Numbered from the stretch's first letter, positions 37,801 through 46,120 are shown. The stretch: 58,582 nt of DNA from Muribaculaceae bacterium (GCA_023665425.1 JAMPDX010000007.1:1-58582), one strand, 5' to 3'. Made by a program: numbers and translations. Notes: generated by a model not told the origin, from the sequence alone.

Positions 37801-39131
37801 AGCATGACTACTCCGTGCTCCTGCCGGCCCTCAATCAGCCCCTTTATCGAAATGATTTTATCGAGGAGTTTAATCGCACACGCCAAAAGCGCGACCTGCA
37901 ACTTGCCGTAGATGCTCGCCTGCAGACCATGATACAGCGCAATTTGGACATCTTCATTGAGTCTAACTCGCAGCTCAACAGCCTGCCATATCTGCGTGCG
38001 AGCGTTGTGGTGCTCGATGCCGGCAACGGCGACTTGTTGACATCGGCCAATTATCCACTGCCCGACACCGACTCCATTGCCAATCTGCGGGATATGCACC
38101 TCGACACACGCGGCGGCGCACCCTCGGAGTGGCGCCCCGGTGCCCCCATCACCGAGCGCGACTTAGGTATGACCTATCTGACAGCACCCGGTTCTACGGC
38201 CAAGGTAATGACAGCCATGGCAGCCTTCATGAAATTGGGTGCCAAGGCTTACGATATAGGCTATGATATCTATCCCTCCATGACCATTGAGCCGGCTTCT
38301 ACTGAGCCTAACCATTTGTATCCCAACAAGAACCGCAATGGTGGCCGACTAACATATATGGAGAATGCCATCAGATATTCCTCTAACTGCTACTTCATAA
38401 TGCTTGCCAATGAAAATGACCTGTATCCTCAGCTCGGTGAGCTATACTGGACCGTGGGAGCCTCTATTGGCAATAAGCGCCCATATTACTTCAGTTCAGA
38501 TGAGAGCTCGGCAGTGGGCAAGGCAGAGTTTGAAGAGGTGCTCAATAAGTTCCATATCAATGGCTTGAAAGATTACACTCGGTATATGGAGCGCACTGAG
38601 CACAACGATACGTGGACCAACCGTAGCCCTTTACAGATGACAAGTATTCAAGCCTTCACGGGCATTGCATGGGGCCAGAGTCAGCTTGATGCTTCACCTC
38701 TGAGCATGGCTCGAGTAGCTTCAATAGTGGCCAACGGTGGTAAACTTATTCCTACCCAGTTCTTATTGAAGCACCCCAATGTGGCCGCAATAGATGTCAT
38801 AGATGCAACTTCAACCACTCGACTCGACGCGGCAATGCAAGATGAGGCTGACAAATGGCTGGGCAGCAATTTCTTCCCGGAATACTTGCAAGGGCGTATC
38901 GGTGGAAAGACCGGCACCCCCATGCGAGCTTTCAAGGATGACAGATATAATGACGGATGGTATATATGTTATATCAAAGGTGTTTCCAGTCAGCGCAATT
39001 TGGCTATTGCCCTGCGTCTCGAACGACTACCTCATAAGACTATTTCCACAGAGGCGGTCAAGGCAGTGGCTCAGTCCGTAATCCCCGCACTCCAAGAGTG
39101 TGGATACATCAAGCCCTCATTAACATACTAA
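34863..39131 (+). CDS. RodA/FtsW glycosyltransferase fused to a PBP transpeptidase
   Basis: 1422 residues. Residue 5-25 helix, then an extracytoplasmic segment (about 26-290) with a carboxypeptidase-regulatory/Ig-like stretch (ISGVVVRLTE to near 240). A SEDS polymerase follows with about ten helices (about 297-765): FQPSE 437-441, LKDMGPGLVI, HTD with the putative catalytic D657, and GVPVPFLSYSG. A further helix (about 800-820) leads into a penicillin-binding protein: RGNLYDRNG dimer-type motif near 860, then the transpeptidase with S1111-T-A-K1114, S1173-S-N1175 and K1349-T-G. All PBP active-site motifs are intact. This single chain would both polymerise and cross-link peptidoglycan. RodA and class B PBP are normally separate proteins. 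No PASTA domain seen. Confidence 0.9.
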   Translation: MKLRSTIIAYILVAVLMILGAKAILYNLEPLFEKVDNRIATGQTVVMNDKLEAQKLDSLLLNGDYVTDTRDAALISNWYMQQLSEGDPITFLDQITAERFHLPFDSILTRGGEGLNARLQTDKINIGQDEEWAKLDRQKLSSTFGEENDSSAVIRVKVSEKTGSAGFFGDGTTPISGVVVRLTEHFVNPDIPSSELALSNDTKTVGYAITDQEGEAHFNAIKGHFYSVLPIREGYAYGSSKGTDKGAMASDMDVLNFTQKPHVLRPFSPGVYQQLRKDQALIARTPADFTRGLTWGVGIFLLTWALVFVAIVIMDRRLGRVTDKLIPVAIMILSAIGLLTLYGTMRPLSDTFFAQKMVWFNVVGCITMVLFSSVNYLKLFQRYRSLWVDKMQVGQGTFMSVIYTYPFLILAAALMVLLRIAGTGPINSDARVNLGFFQPSEVIKYLVIIFMAMFFVAKGDVIRTYGARMTKLARRRHWAIISVVVLAILAISLLFLGLLKDMGPGLVILATFILVYSIVRRDFPMLMIGVVSYMLLVGAAYMMTPMMSIRLCAIGLWFLLWLLFGWLRSKTVYESAIFFNALISLFLAGGYIITPILPNMATRLFNRTNMAWSGIFDNSIPQGDQIAQGIWGAASGGFTGMGPGGGSSYLIPAGHTDLILSSVGEQMGWLGLLIVAICFFILVTRTTSAAQYSGNKFTMYITLGIGMLTGVQFLLIALGSIGAIPLTGVPVPFLSYSGTSLVLSLAAYGVVISVSRHQGSLKALEAFVVQEPDHPTRTRRKVEDNFAVKEAKSLTRNLFAGMLLFFIGIVVILSINGYFQMIRRDETLLRPAITSTNQGLRELTYNPRIKQIIDMLDRGNLYDRNGLLLATDDKKQMTEARGALIEAGAVPEHIKTLTGKQLKRYYPFGADMVFMVGDLNRSDIYANYSPIPMGYLAENANEDYLRGFETHPKTVELTSEKYKYNKFLDPAQNVSIKFRQHDYSVLLPALNQPLYRNDFIEEFNRTRQKRDLQLAVDARLQTMIQRNLDIFIESNSQLNSLPYLRASVVVLDAGNGDLLTSANYPLPDTDSIANLRDMHLDTRGGAPSEWRPGAPITERDLGMTYLTAPGSTAKVMTAMAAFMKLGAKAYDIGYDIYPSMTIEPASTEPNHLYPNKNRNGGRLTYMENAIRYSSNCYFIMLANENDLYPQLGELYWTVGASIGNKRPYYFSSDESSAVGKAEFEEVLNKFHINGLKDYTRYMERTEHNDTWTNRSPLQMTSIQAFTGIAWGQSQLDASPLSMARVASIVANGGKLIPTQFLLKHPNVAAIDVIDATSTTRLDAAMQDEADKWLGSNFFPEYLQGRIGGKTGTPMRAFKDDRYNDGWYICYIKGVSSQRNLAIALRLERLPHKTISTEAVKAVAQSVIPALQECGYIKPSLTY

Positions 39132-39147
39132 CAAGAATTGTCAAACC

Positions 39148-40629
39148 ATGGATATAATTTTCAACGAATACTATAATCTGCGAAGCCTGGGCAAAGGGAG
39201 CTTTGCCTCGGTCTTCAAGGCGAAACATATTGAGTTGGGCTATATACGTGCTGTCAAGGTGAGCAAGGATATTGTCACCGGAGAGGACGATAAGGCATGG
39301 CAAACATTCCTCAAGGAGTGTAAGCTCTTGCTCAAGATAGGCAATGGATCACACCCCAATATAGTGCGTATCTATCAGCCCAGACGCATTGGCAATAATG
39401 CACTCGTGGAGATGGATTATATTGAAGGTGAGACACTTCATCGCTACATCGAGCAGAATGATTTGTTCCTGCCCATGCATGAGGTAAACCGTTTCGCCCA
39501 CGATATAGTAAGTGCCATGGCTTATTGCCATGTTGACTTGTATAAGTTCCTTATGGACCCCGTGGAGGATAATCTGGAGCCGGACCCCAGGGACGGTAAG
39601 AAGTATCTTGTATCTCCCGAAAAAGAGAAGCAGCTGATCGAGAAATATGGTGTAATTCATAATGACTTGCATTCGGGCAACATCATGCGTCGTGATTATG
39701 ATGGCGCATATATCCTACTCGACTTCGGGTTGGCCAAACAGGATGGCCATTTTGTCAAGAGTAGCTCAAGAAATGACGGCTCACGCGAATATTGCCCACC
39801 GGAGAAGTTTGACGGTAAAAAGCTTACCGCAGCGGCCGATGTCTACTCTCTTGGCATATTGATGTTTGAAGCTCTCGCCGGCGATGTTCCATTCAAGGCC
39901 CCCGATTCCGGCTCTCCAGAAAGCAAAGCATCCGCCCTCGAGAATGCACATAAGTACAGCCCTATACCTTCCATATTGACCTTGCGCAAGGCAGCCTTTG
40001 AGCGCGCAAATCCCGGCTTGCAATATGTGCAGGACTATCCCCAAGAGCTTGAACTGATAATACGCAAATGTCTGGCCAAGAACCCCGAGGAGCGCTATCA
40101 GAACGCAAAGGAATTGCAGCAAGCACTGCTGAACATTCCCGCCCCGACATCAATCGGAAACAATGAAAGGACTCGCAGACTGCAGCAGCAGGTACAGATA
40201 CTATCTGAGAAGCTCGCTCGCCTCCAAGACCGCGATAAGCAGCTACACGCGGGAGGCCCAATGACAGATAAACAAGCCGCAGCACAAAAGCAGGCCCTGC
40301 ATAAGGCTGATAGTCGGCGTCGTGGCTGGAAACGCCTCTCTTTCTTCCTGATTACACTGGTTTGCATCTTCGGTGGTGCGTCAATATTATGGCATCTCGG
40401 TATAATACAATATATGCCAGCCAAGGTGCAACAATATGCCAATGTGGAGAATACCGACACTATTATCAAGCCGGAGGTGGAAACTATTCATCATACGGTG
40501 CATGATACCATTGTGCAGCGTGACACCGTGCGTGTGGAAGTCCCGGTGAGCAAACCCGAAGTTGTGGGGCCAATACCGGACCCTCACATCATTGAGAATG
40601 TCAATAATTTCTTGAATGAATATCTCTAA
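39148..40629 (+). CDS. Membrane Ser/Thr protein kinase (PknA/B-like, non-RD)
   Basis: 493 residues. Kinase domain 1-330: glycine loop GKGSFASV at 15-22, Lys37, catalytic loop HNDLHSGN (171-178, catalytic D173), DFG at 192-194 and CPPEKF for the APE motif. The Arg of HRD is Asn (non-RD type). About 40 residues (131-170, DLYKFLMDPVED onward) are inserted between helix E and the catalytic loop and are shared with the kinase at 41550. A coiled coil (about 340-380) precedes one membrane helix (about 396-416) and a periplasmic tail of 75 residues without PASTA repeats. The gene follows RodA-PBP by 16 bp. Confidence 0.88.
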   Translation: MDIIFNEYYNLRSLGKGSFASVFKAKHIELGYIRAVKVSKDIVTGEDDKAWQTFLKECKLLLKIGNGSHPNIVRIYQPRRIGNNALVEMDYIEGETLHRYIEQNDLFLPMHEVNRFAHDIVSAMAYCHVDLYKFLMDPVEDNLEPDPRDGKKYLVSPEKEKQLIEKYGVIHNDLHSGNIMRRDYDGAYILLDFGLAKQDGHFVKSSSRNDGSREYCPPEKFDGKKLTAAADVYSLGILMFEALAGDVPFKAPDSGSPESKASALENAHKYSPIPSILTLRKAAFERANPGLQYVQDYPQELELIIRKCLAKNPEERYQNAKELQQALLNIPAPTSIGNNERTRRLQQQVQILSEKLARLQDRDKQLHAGGPMTDKQAAAQKQALHKADSRRRGWKRLSFFLITLVCIFGGASILWHLGIIQYMPAKVQQYANVENTDTIIKPEVETIHHTVHDTIVQRDTVRVEVPVSKPEVVGPIPDPHIIENVNNFLNEYL

Positions 40630-40638
40630 CCCATATTG

Positions 40639-41550
40639 ATGATGACACGTAAAACTTCTCTTTGGGATAAGATAAAAGACATCTTCGTTGATGATGAAGA
40701 CGAAGAACCCATACAGCCGGAAACGTATCCCCAACAGGCAGCTGAATCTCAGGCTGCTGTTGCACCCAAAAAGGCCGCTTCTCCAAAAAAGAAGCCGGCT
40801 GCTTCAAACAACTATATCGAGAATAAGAGTGATGCCCTGCAACTCATTACCACTTGTTTGAGCAAATACTCATATTCCAAAGATAAAAACCTCGGGCTCC
40901 TGGAGCTCTGGGTCATACGCGACGAGAACTCTGACATCGTCAATTGGGCCGATGAGGAATTTCTTGACGAGCTGCGTGCTGCCCTGCATCAGCAATGCAT
41001 CGATGCAGTAAAGAGGATTAGAGTGTACTCACCTACTTATCAGGAGTTTATTGATATTAAGAAGGCGCGTCCGAATATCATACCGATAGAGCGGACCCGC
41101 ATTTATTACCATACCAGCGCTATAGGAGCCGCACCTATTGAGCAAGTGATGGGTAAGGCCGCCTGGCTCGTATGCGTGAAAGGAGAGGATGCGGTGCAGC
41201 AACAAATCGTGCCCCTCGACCCATCCAATAAAAGACAGTGGAATATAGGTCGAGGCCTCAACGACACTTCACTCGCTGCGCCCAACGACATCATCATCAA
41301 CTCGGATTGTCGGGATGTGAGCAGAAACCAAGCCGCCATATTAAATGACTCGGGCCATTATTATCTGGCATGTCACAAGGGTGGGTGTCGCGCTTTGGGT
41401 GGCACAGTCACCAAAATCATCCGTGCCAATGGGGCGGAACAAGAATTGCGCTCTTTGTCTCCCAAGATATTGTCTCCACTCAGCGAAGGCGACATCATAA
41501 TGCTTGCCCATACCGTATACTACCGATTTACATATCAAAAACCTGATTGA
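40639..41550 (+). CDS. FHA-domain adaptor protein between two kinases
   Basis: 303 residues from ATG 40639 (a second ATG follows at once, and a TTG precedes). An acidic then Lys/Ala/Pro-rich N-terminus (1-65) leads to an alpha/beta domain (about 65-165) with VYSPTYQEFIDIKKARPNIIPIE, reminiscent of the DUF3662-type domain of the operon's first gene. The C-terminus (about 200-303) is FHA-like: GRG near 205, S228-R-N-Q231 in place of SRxH, and RANG. The binding His is Gln, the same substitution as in the FHA protein at 960. Its stop overlaps the next kinase start as TGATG. It probably bridges the kinases to a phosphorylated partner. Confidence 0.65.
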   Translation: MMTRKTSLWDKIKDIFVDDEDEEPIQPETYPQQAAESQAAVAPKKAASPKKKPAASNNYIENKSDALQLITTCLSKYSYSKDKNLGLLELWVIRDENSDIVNWADEEFLDELRAALHQQCIDAVKRIRVYSPTYQEFIDIKKARPNIIPIERTRIYYHTSAIGAAPIEQVMGKAAWLVCVKGEDAVQQQIVPLDPSNKRQWNIGRGLNDTSLAAPNDIIINSDCRDVSRNQAAILNDSGHYYLACHKGGCRALGGTVTKIIRANGAEQELRSLSPKILSPLSEGDIIMLAHTVYYRFTYQKPD

Positions 41551-42851
41551 TGTTTCTTAAGGAATACGAAAAAATACGACTTATCGGCAAGGGAGCCTTC
41601 TCCTCCGTATACAAAGTTCGGCATGCCAAATATGGATATGTCCGGGCTCTGAAAGTGTGTAAGGACTTTATTGAGGATGAGACGGACAAGGCCTGGGACA
41701 CATTCATTTCGGAGTGCCGCGTATTGCTCAATATAGGCAATGGCTCTCACCCCAATATCGTGCACATTTATCAACCGCGCCTGCTCGACAACAGAGCCAT
41801 TGTGGAGATGGATTGTGTGGAGGGAGACTCTCTTCATGACTTTATATCTACACACAAGTTTGTGAGTTTAAGCGAAGTTCTTGCATTTGCAGAGCAAGTG
41901 GTGGATGCGGTGGCATATTGTCATGTGGATGTGTACAAATTCTTGATGGACCCCAAGACAGATGACTTGCAGCCCGACCCCTCAGATGGCCGAAAATATG
42001 TTATCACATCTGAAAAAGAGGCTCAGCTCATAGCCAAGTATGGAGTCGTACATAATGATTTGCATTCCAACAATATCATCAGGCGAGACTACGATGGCAA
42101 GTATATATTGCTCGATTTCGGCCTTGCCATCCAGGACTCGCATTGTGTGAAAAGCAGCTCTCGCTTTGACGGTGCAATAGAGTACAGCTCGCCCGAGAAG
42201 CTTGAGCGCGGCGAGGTGTCTGCCCAAAGTGATGTCTATGCACTGGGCATACTTATGTACGAAATGCTTTGTGGCCATGTTCCCTTCCGTTATATCACAA
42301 CAGATGGCACCTCTCCCGAGTCTGCAAGAAACCGAGTGTATCAGCAGCATTTGCATAATCTGCCACCCGATATTTGTAGTGAGCGACGCAAAGCTTTTGC
42401 AGCCGTTAATCCGGGAGAGGAATTTAAGATAGATTATCCGCCTCAACTTGAAAGGATTATCCTCAAATGCCTCGCCAAGAGGCCGGAAGAGCGCTACAAG
42501 AATGCACGTGAGCTCCTCGGGGAGCTGAAAAGCATTATTAAGCATGATGTGGAATTTGCCGAAGATATTGCAGCAATACAAAAGCAAAAAAATGAGCTGG
42601 AGTACCGGACAAATATCATGCAGCAAAAAATTGACACACAGCAGCAGACTATTAATAATCAGCAACAAATCATCGCCAAACTGCAACAGGAACTCAACAC
42701 CCTCAAGGGGTCAAACATATCTGAAAGGTTCCCCGTCGATGAAGATGATGACATACCGATAGTCGAAATTGAATACGAGGACACTCCCGCTGAGGATACA
42801 CCGCAGCAAAAAAATGGTTGGACATCCATCTTTAAAAAGAAAAGCCACTGA
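41550..42851 (+). CDS. Soluble Ser/Thr protein kinase with C-terminal coiled coil (non-RD)
   Basis: 433 residues. Kinase domain 1-325: GKGAFSSV (14-21), Lys36, HNDLHSNN (169-176, catalytic D171), DFG at 190. It shares the roughly 40-residue insertion (KFLMDP...EKE.QLI.KYGV) and the HND non-RD loop with the kinase at 39148, so the pair came from duplication. It has no membrane helix; residues about 338-390 form a Gln-rich coiled coil and the tail is acidic. A soluble partner of the membrane kinase is the simplest reading. Start chosen at ATG 41550, overlapping the stop of the FHA gene. Confidence 0.87.
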   Translation: MFLKEYEKIRLIGKGAFSSVYKVRHAKYGYVRALKVCKDFIEDETDKAWDTFISECRVLLNIGNGSHPNIVHIYQPRLLDNRAIVEMDCVEGDSLHDFISTHKFVSLSEVLAFAEQVVDAVAYCHVDVYKFLMDPKTDDLQPDPSDGRKYVITSEKEAQLIAKYGVVHNDLHSNNIIRRDYDGKYILLDFGLAIQDSHCVKSSSRFDGAIEYSSPEKLERGEVSAQSDVYALGILMYEMLCGHVPFRYITTDGTSPESARNRVYQQHLHNLPPDICSERRKAFAAVNPGEEFKIDYPPQLERIILKCLAKRPEERYKNARELLGELKSIIKHDVEFAEDIAAIQKQKNELEYRTNIMQQKIDTQQQTINNQQQIIAKLQQELNTLKGSNISERFPVDEDDDIPIVEIEYEDTPAEDTPQQKNGWTSIFKKKSH

Positions 42852-42866
42852 GGCCCAACGGTATAT

Positions 42867-44429
42867 ATGAAGCTTCTCAAATACCCTATAGGAATACAGA
42901 CCTTTGCCGACATCATCAATGGCGGCTATGTCTATGTAGACAAGACTCAATATGTGTGGCGTCTGGTCACACAAGGTAAATTTTATTTTCTGAGCCGCCC
43001 GCGCCGATTTGGCAAGAGCTTGCTGTTGTCCACTCTGGAGGCTTTCTTTAGAGGGCGCAGGGAGCTGTTTAGAGGGCTATATATCGACAGTCAGGACTGG
43101 GATTGGCAGGAGTATCCGGTTTTTCATCTTGCGCTTAACGGGCAGGATTACAACTCCGTGGAGAGTCTTAAGGATACCCTGGGATATTATATCGCCGAGT
43201 GGGAAAACGCATATAATATTCCGGCCGATCCGAATATCGCCACTGTTGAGGTGAGGTTTGCCAACTGTATAAGACGTGTATGCGAGGCTGTCGGGAGGCA
43301 GGTAGTGATACTTGTGGATGAATACGACCAGCCGTTGCTGCGCAATATCGAGCAGGGCAGGGAGGAGCTGCACAACACACTGCGCGAACACATGCAGGCA
43401 TTCTTCTCGGTGCTCAAGGCCCAGGACCAATACATCAAGTTTGCCATACTTACCGGTATATCGAAGTTTAGCAAGGTGAGCGTGTTCAGTGGCCTCAACA
43501 ATCTTAACGACATATCTCTCGACTTGGATGCCAATGCTATCTGCGGTATCAGTGAGAGCGAGATATCAGGTAACTTCGAGGAGAGTATTGCCATGTTGGC
43601 CAAAGCTAATGAGATGACTCCGAATGAGGTGAAGCACCGTCTGAGACGCGAATATGATGGCTATCATTTTTCGCGAAAGAGCGAGGGCGTTTACAATCCC
43701 TTCAGCCTGCTCAATGCCTTCAATAAGAAGAGTTTCAGCCATTATTGGATGGCTTCCGGCACCCCCTCGTTCTTGATAAAAATGCTCGGAGAGCGAGGAT
43801 GGGACTTGTCGCAAATAAGCAATGTGGTGGTATCGGAGTCTGATCTCATAGGCTCCGACAGATATTTGACCAACCCGATACCGATGTTATTCCAGAGTGG
43901 ATATCTCACCATAAAGGGCTATGACAAGGAGTTTAACGAATATTACCTTGATTACCCCAACGATGAGGTGTCGGAGGGATTCAACAACGACTTGCTGAAG
44001 GCCTATTCCGGCCGTAAAGACTCTGATGTGTTGATCAAGAATATTGTCAAGGATGTCAGGAAAGGGAAAGCCGAGTCGTTCATGCAGGCCATGGAGACTT
44101 TGCTGGCCGATATACCATATGACCAAATACTCAACAGGGAGCTGCATTATGAGAATATGATGTATCTGGTGATGAAGCTGATGGGATTTTATACCCAAAC
44201 GGAGTATAAGACTTCGCAGGGGCGCATAGATATGATAGTGCGTACCGACCGATATATCTATGTGATAGAATTCAAACTCCATGGCACTGCCGAAGAGGCG
44301 ATAAATCAAATCAAGGATAAGAAGTACACCAAGCCTTTCGAGCGCGAGGGTAAAGAAATAATCCTCATAGGGGCCGCCTTCAGCTACGAAACGCGCAACC
44401 TTGATTCCTGGCTCATCGAGTCGCTATAA
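42867..44429 (+). CDS. AAA-ATPase-like protein with PD-(D/E)XK nuclease domain
   Basis: 520 residues. The N-terminal AAA-ATPase-like domain (PF09820 type) starts YPIGIQTFADII and has a P-loop RPRRFGKS (44-51) and Walker B-like VVILVDEYDQPL (near 150). The C-terminal PDDEXK_9-type domain has GRID...YVIEFK near 455-470. Such proteins are extremely abundant, in many copies, in Bacteroidales, and their role is not known. It begins 15 bp after the kinase stop, so it may be carried in the same transcript, but it may also be a mobile or lineage-specific insertion unrelated to the operon. The P-loop lacks the standard GxxxxGK form. Confidence 0.85.
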   Translation: MKLLKYPIGIQTFADIINGGYVYVDKTQYVWRLVTQGKFYFLSRPRRFGKSLLLSTLEAFFRGRRELFRGLYIDSQDWDWQEYPVFHLALNGQDYNSVESLKDTLGYYIAEWENAYNIPADPNIATVEVRFANCIRRVCEAVGRQVVILVDEYDQPLLRNIEQGREELHNTLREHMQAFFSVLKAQDQYIKFAILTGISKFSKVSVFSGLNNLNDISLDLDANAICGISESEISGNFEESIAMLAKANEMTPNEVKHRLRREYDGYHFSRKSEGVYNPFSLLNAFNKKSFSHYWMASGTPSFLIKMLGERGWDLSQISNVVVSESDLIGSDRYLTNPIPMLFQSGYLTIKGYDKEFNEYYLDYPNDEVSEGFNNDLLKAYSGRKDSDVLIKNIVKDVRKGKAESFMQAMETLLADIPYDQILNRELHYENMMYLVMKLMGFYTQTEYKTSQGRIDMIVRTDRYIYVIEFKLHGTAEEAINQIKDKKYTKPFEREGKEIILIGAAFSYETRNLDSWLIESL

Positions 44430-44471
44430 GTGATGATTAAAAAAATTACCAAGTTATTTTTTAATCATCAC
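44430..44471. terminator. Two-way terminator hairpin
   Basis: GTGATGATTAAAAAA (44430-44444) and TTTTTTAATCATCAC (44457-44471) form a perfect 15-bp stem with a 12-base loop, directly after the stop of the AAA protein and facing the convergent kinase gene. A-tract and T-tract flank the loop, so it can work on either strand. The right arm recurs near 24200-24217. Confidence 0.75.
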
Positions 44472-44503
44472 TAAGCCCCCTTTAAACCAAATTGGGAGTG
44501 GGG

Positions 44504-46102
44504 TTACTCGGTCATGATGAGCGTTTGGTCATCAGCATTGTAGAAGTAGTAAGCCATATTTCCGGTGGCCATTTCGTTGCGGCTGTCCCATGAGCGCACT
44601 TTGCCCAACAGACGACTCACTGCATCGAGCCAGTCGGGGTGCTCACCATTAAATTCGCCACTCTCAATATCATAAAAATCAATGCTGCCATATCCGTCTG
44701 AGGTAGAGCCGGAGTACCGACATTTGACGTAGCCCTCACTGTTTTGGACAATAAACTCATTGTCCTTGCTCATTGTTATGGTGAAGTCTTCATGCGGGTA
44801 GAGGTCATCCGAAATCCCGACAACTGCGGTGCAATTGTCGATTATCAAGTCCCCGGAGAGGTAAATGGGGTATTCATTGGAGTAGTAATCAGTAGTGTCT
44901 TTGGGGTCTATTACCTCGCAAGCAGCGGCTCCGGCAGCTGCAAATAGGGCAAAGCAGGTGGCGACTATAAGCCCCTTCTTTTTGGACCGACTTTTTGGTG
45001 CACATAAGAACAATAAAATGACACCGATTACGCCCAATACAATAGGTATGAGCCAGGTGCCCGGGGTAGGAGGAAGCCCCAATTCGTCAAAAATTATCGG
45101 GCCAAAAAAGTATTCGAGGGCATAGCCAGCACAGCCACCGATAATGGCAGCAATAAATGCCAACAAGAAAGTACCTGAGCCCGATGGTTTTATCGGTTTA
45201 GACAACGCTTTTTCAAATGCAGTGACATCTGACGGACGATCTTGGCGCCGAGCCGACATTGCCCATTTTATGGCATTTGCCGTGCGTGATGAGATATTCT
45301 TGGGCAATGCCGGCAGGCCCTTCTCCATGATTGTGGAATAGTGTGGGGGGTGTTTGCCGGTCAGTGCGGCATACAGTGTTGCGCCGAGAGCATAGATATC
45401 TGTCGAAGGAGAGAAAGAAGCCACCCCACCGGGAGTGTATTGCTCAATTGGGGCATAGCCCATTGAGAAGCTGGGCATCATTGATGTCGTCTCATCGCCG
45501 GCATTGTCATATTGTTTGGATGCGCCGAAGTCTATAAGGATAGCGCGGTCATCACTCCGGCGTATCATGATATTGGCCGGCTTGATGTCAAGGTGATTGA
45601 TATTTCGACTGTGCACCGCTTTCAAGGCAGTGCAGATACTGCGGATATATCGCAGGGCTTCTTCTTCCGGCAGGGTGCCTTTTGACTTAATCATTTGGGA
45701 CAATGTCACTCCATCGATATAGTCCATCACGAAGTATGCGGTGTTGTGTTCCTCAAATACATCGTGCACTGAGACTATATTCTCATCCCTCATTGATGCG
45801 AGGAATTTAGCCTCTTTGATAAATTTGAGCTTCAAGTTCTCAATAAGTTCGCGCGATGAGGGAGTGCCGATAGTCACAGCCTGTGTGCGGGTATCGCGAT
45901 TGCAGTATGAGTGAGGGAAGAACTCCTTGATAGCCACCAGCTTATTAAGGTTGCGGTGTTGTGCCAGATATGTGATACCGAAGCCTCCTTGCCCCAATAT
46001 CTTTTGGATTACATATTTGCCGTGCTGCAGCGTGTCACCGGCAGTGAGAGCATTGATGATGTTATCCTCCACTATGGCTTCCTGTATGATAGTATCCTCC
46101 AT
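44504..46102 (-). CDS. Membrane Ser/Thr protein kinase (third kinase)
   Basis: 532 residues from ATG 46102. Kinase domain about 28-300: GQGGFGITY (38-46), Lys59, HLDIKPANIM near 170 (HLD, again non-RD), LIDFGAS, and APIEQY. Three membrane helices follow (about 310-335, 350-370 and 378-400), then an extracytoplasmic domain of about 130 residues of unknown type. It lacks the insertion of the other two kinases and belongs to the common bacterial STYKc type with GQGGFGITYLA. ATG 46123 is rejected because it overlaps the -7 box at 46121-46128. It is convergent with the operon above and not part of it. Confidence 0.88.
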   Translation of the reverse strand: MEDTIIQEAIVEDNIINALTAGDTLQHGKYVIQKILGQGGFGITYLAQHRNLNKLVAIKEFFPHSYCNRDTRTQAVTIGTPSSRELIENLKLKFIKEAKFLASMRDENIVSVHDVFEEHNTAYFVMDYIDGVTLSQMIKSKGTLPEEEALRYIRSICTALKAVHSRNINHLDIKPANIMIRRSDDRAILIDFGASKQYDNAGDETTSMMPSFSMGYAPIEQYTPGGVASFSPSTDIYALGATLYAALTGKHPPHYSTIMEKGLPALPKNISSRTANAIKWAMSARRQDRPSDVTAFEKALSKPIKPSGSGTFLLAFIAAIIGGCAGYALEYFFGPIIFDELGLPPTPGTWLIPIVLGVIGVILLFLCAPKSRSKKKGLIVATCFALFAAAGAAACEVIDPKDTTDYYSNEYPIYLSGDLIIDNCTAVVGISDDLYPHEDFTITMSKDNEFIVQNSEGYVKCRYSGSTSDGYGSIDFYDIESGEFNGEHPDWLDAVSRLLGKVRSWDSRNEMATGNMAYYFYNADDQTLIMTE

Positions 46103-46120
46103 ATCTGAAAAATTAGGATA

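Noticed and set aside
39148..42851. Kinases as inactive pseudokinases because HRD is HND
   Set aside because: The catalytic Asp, the Asn of the catalytic loop, the VAIK-type Lys and DFG are all present; only the regulatory Arg is changed.
42867..44429. AAA/PD-(D/E)XK protein as a dedicated defence nuclease or part of the kinase system
   Set aside because: This family occurs in many copies at unrelated places in Bacteroidales, so its position alone is not evidence of function.
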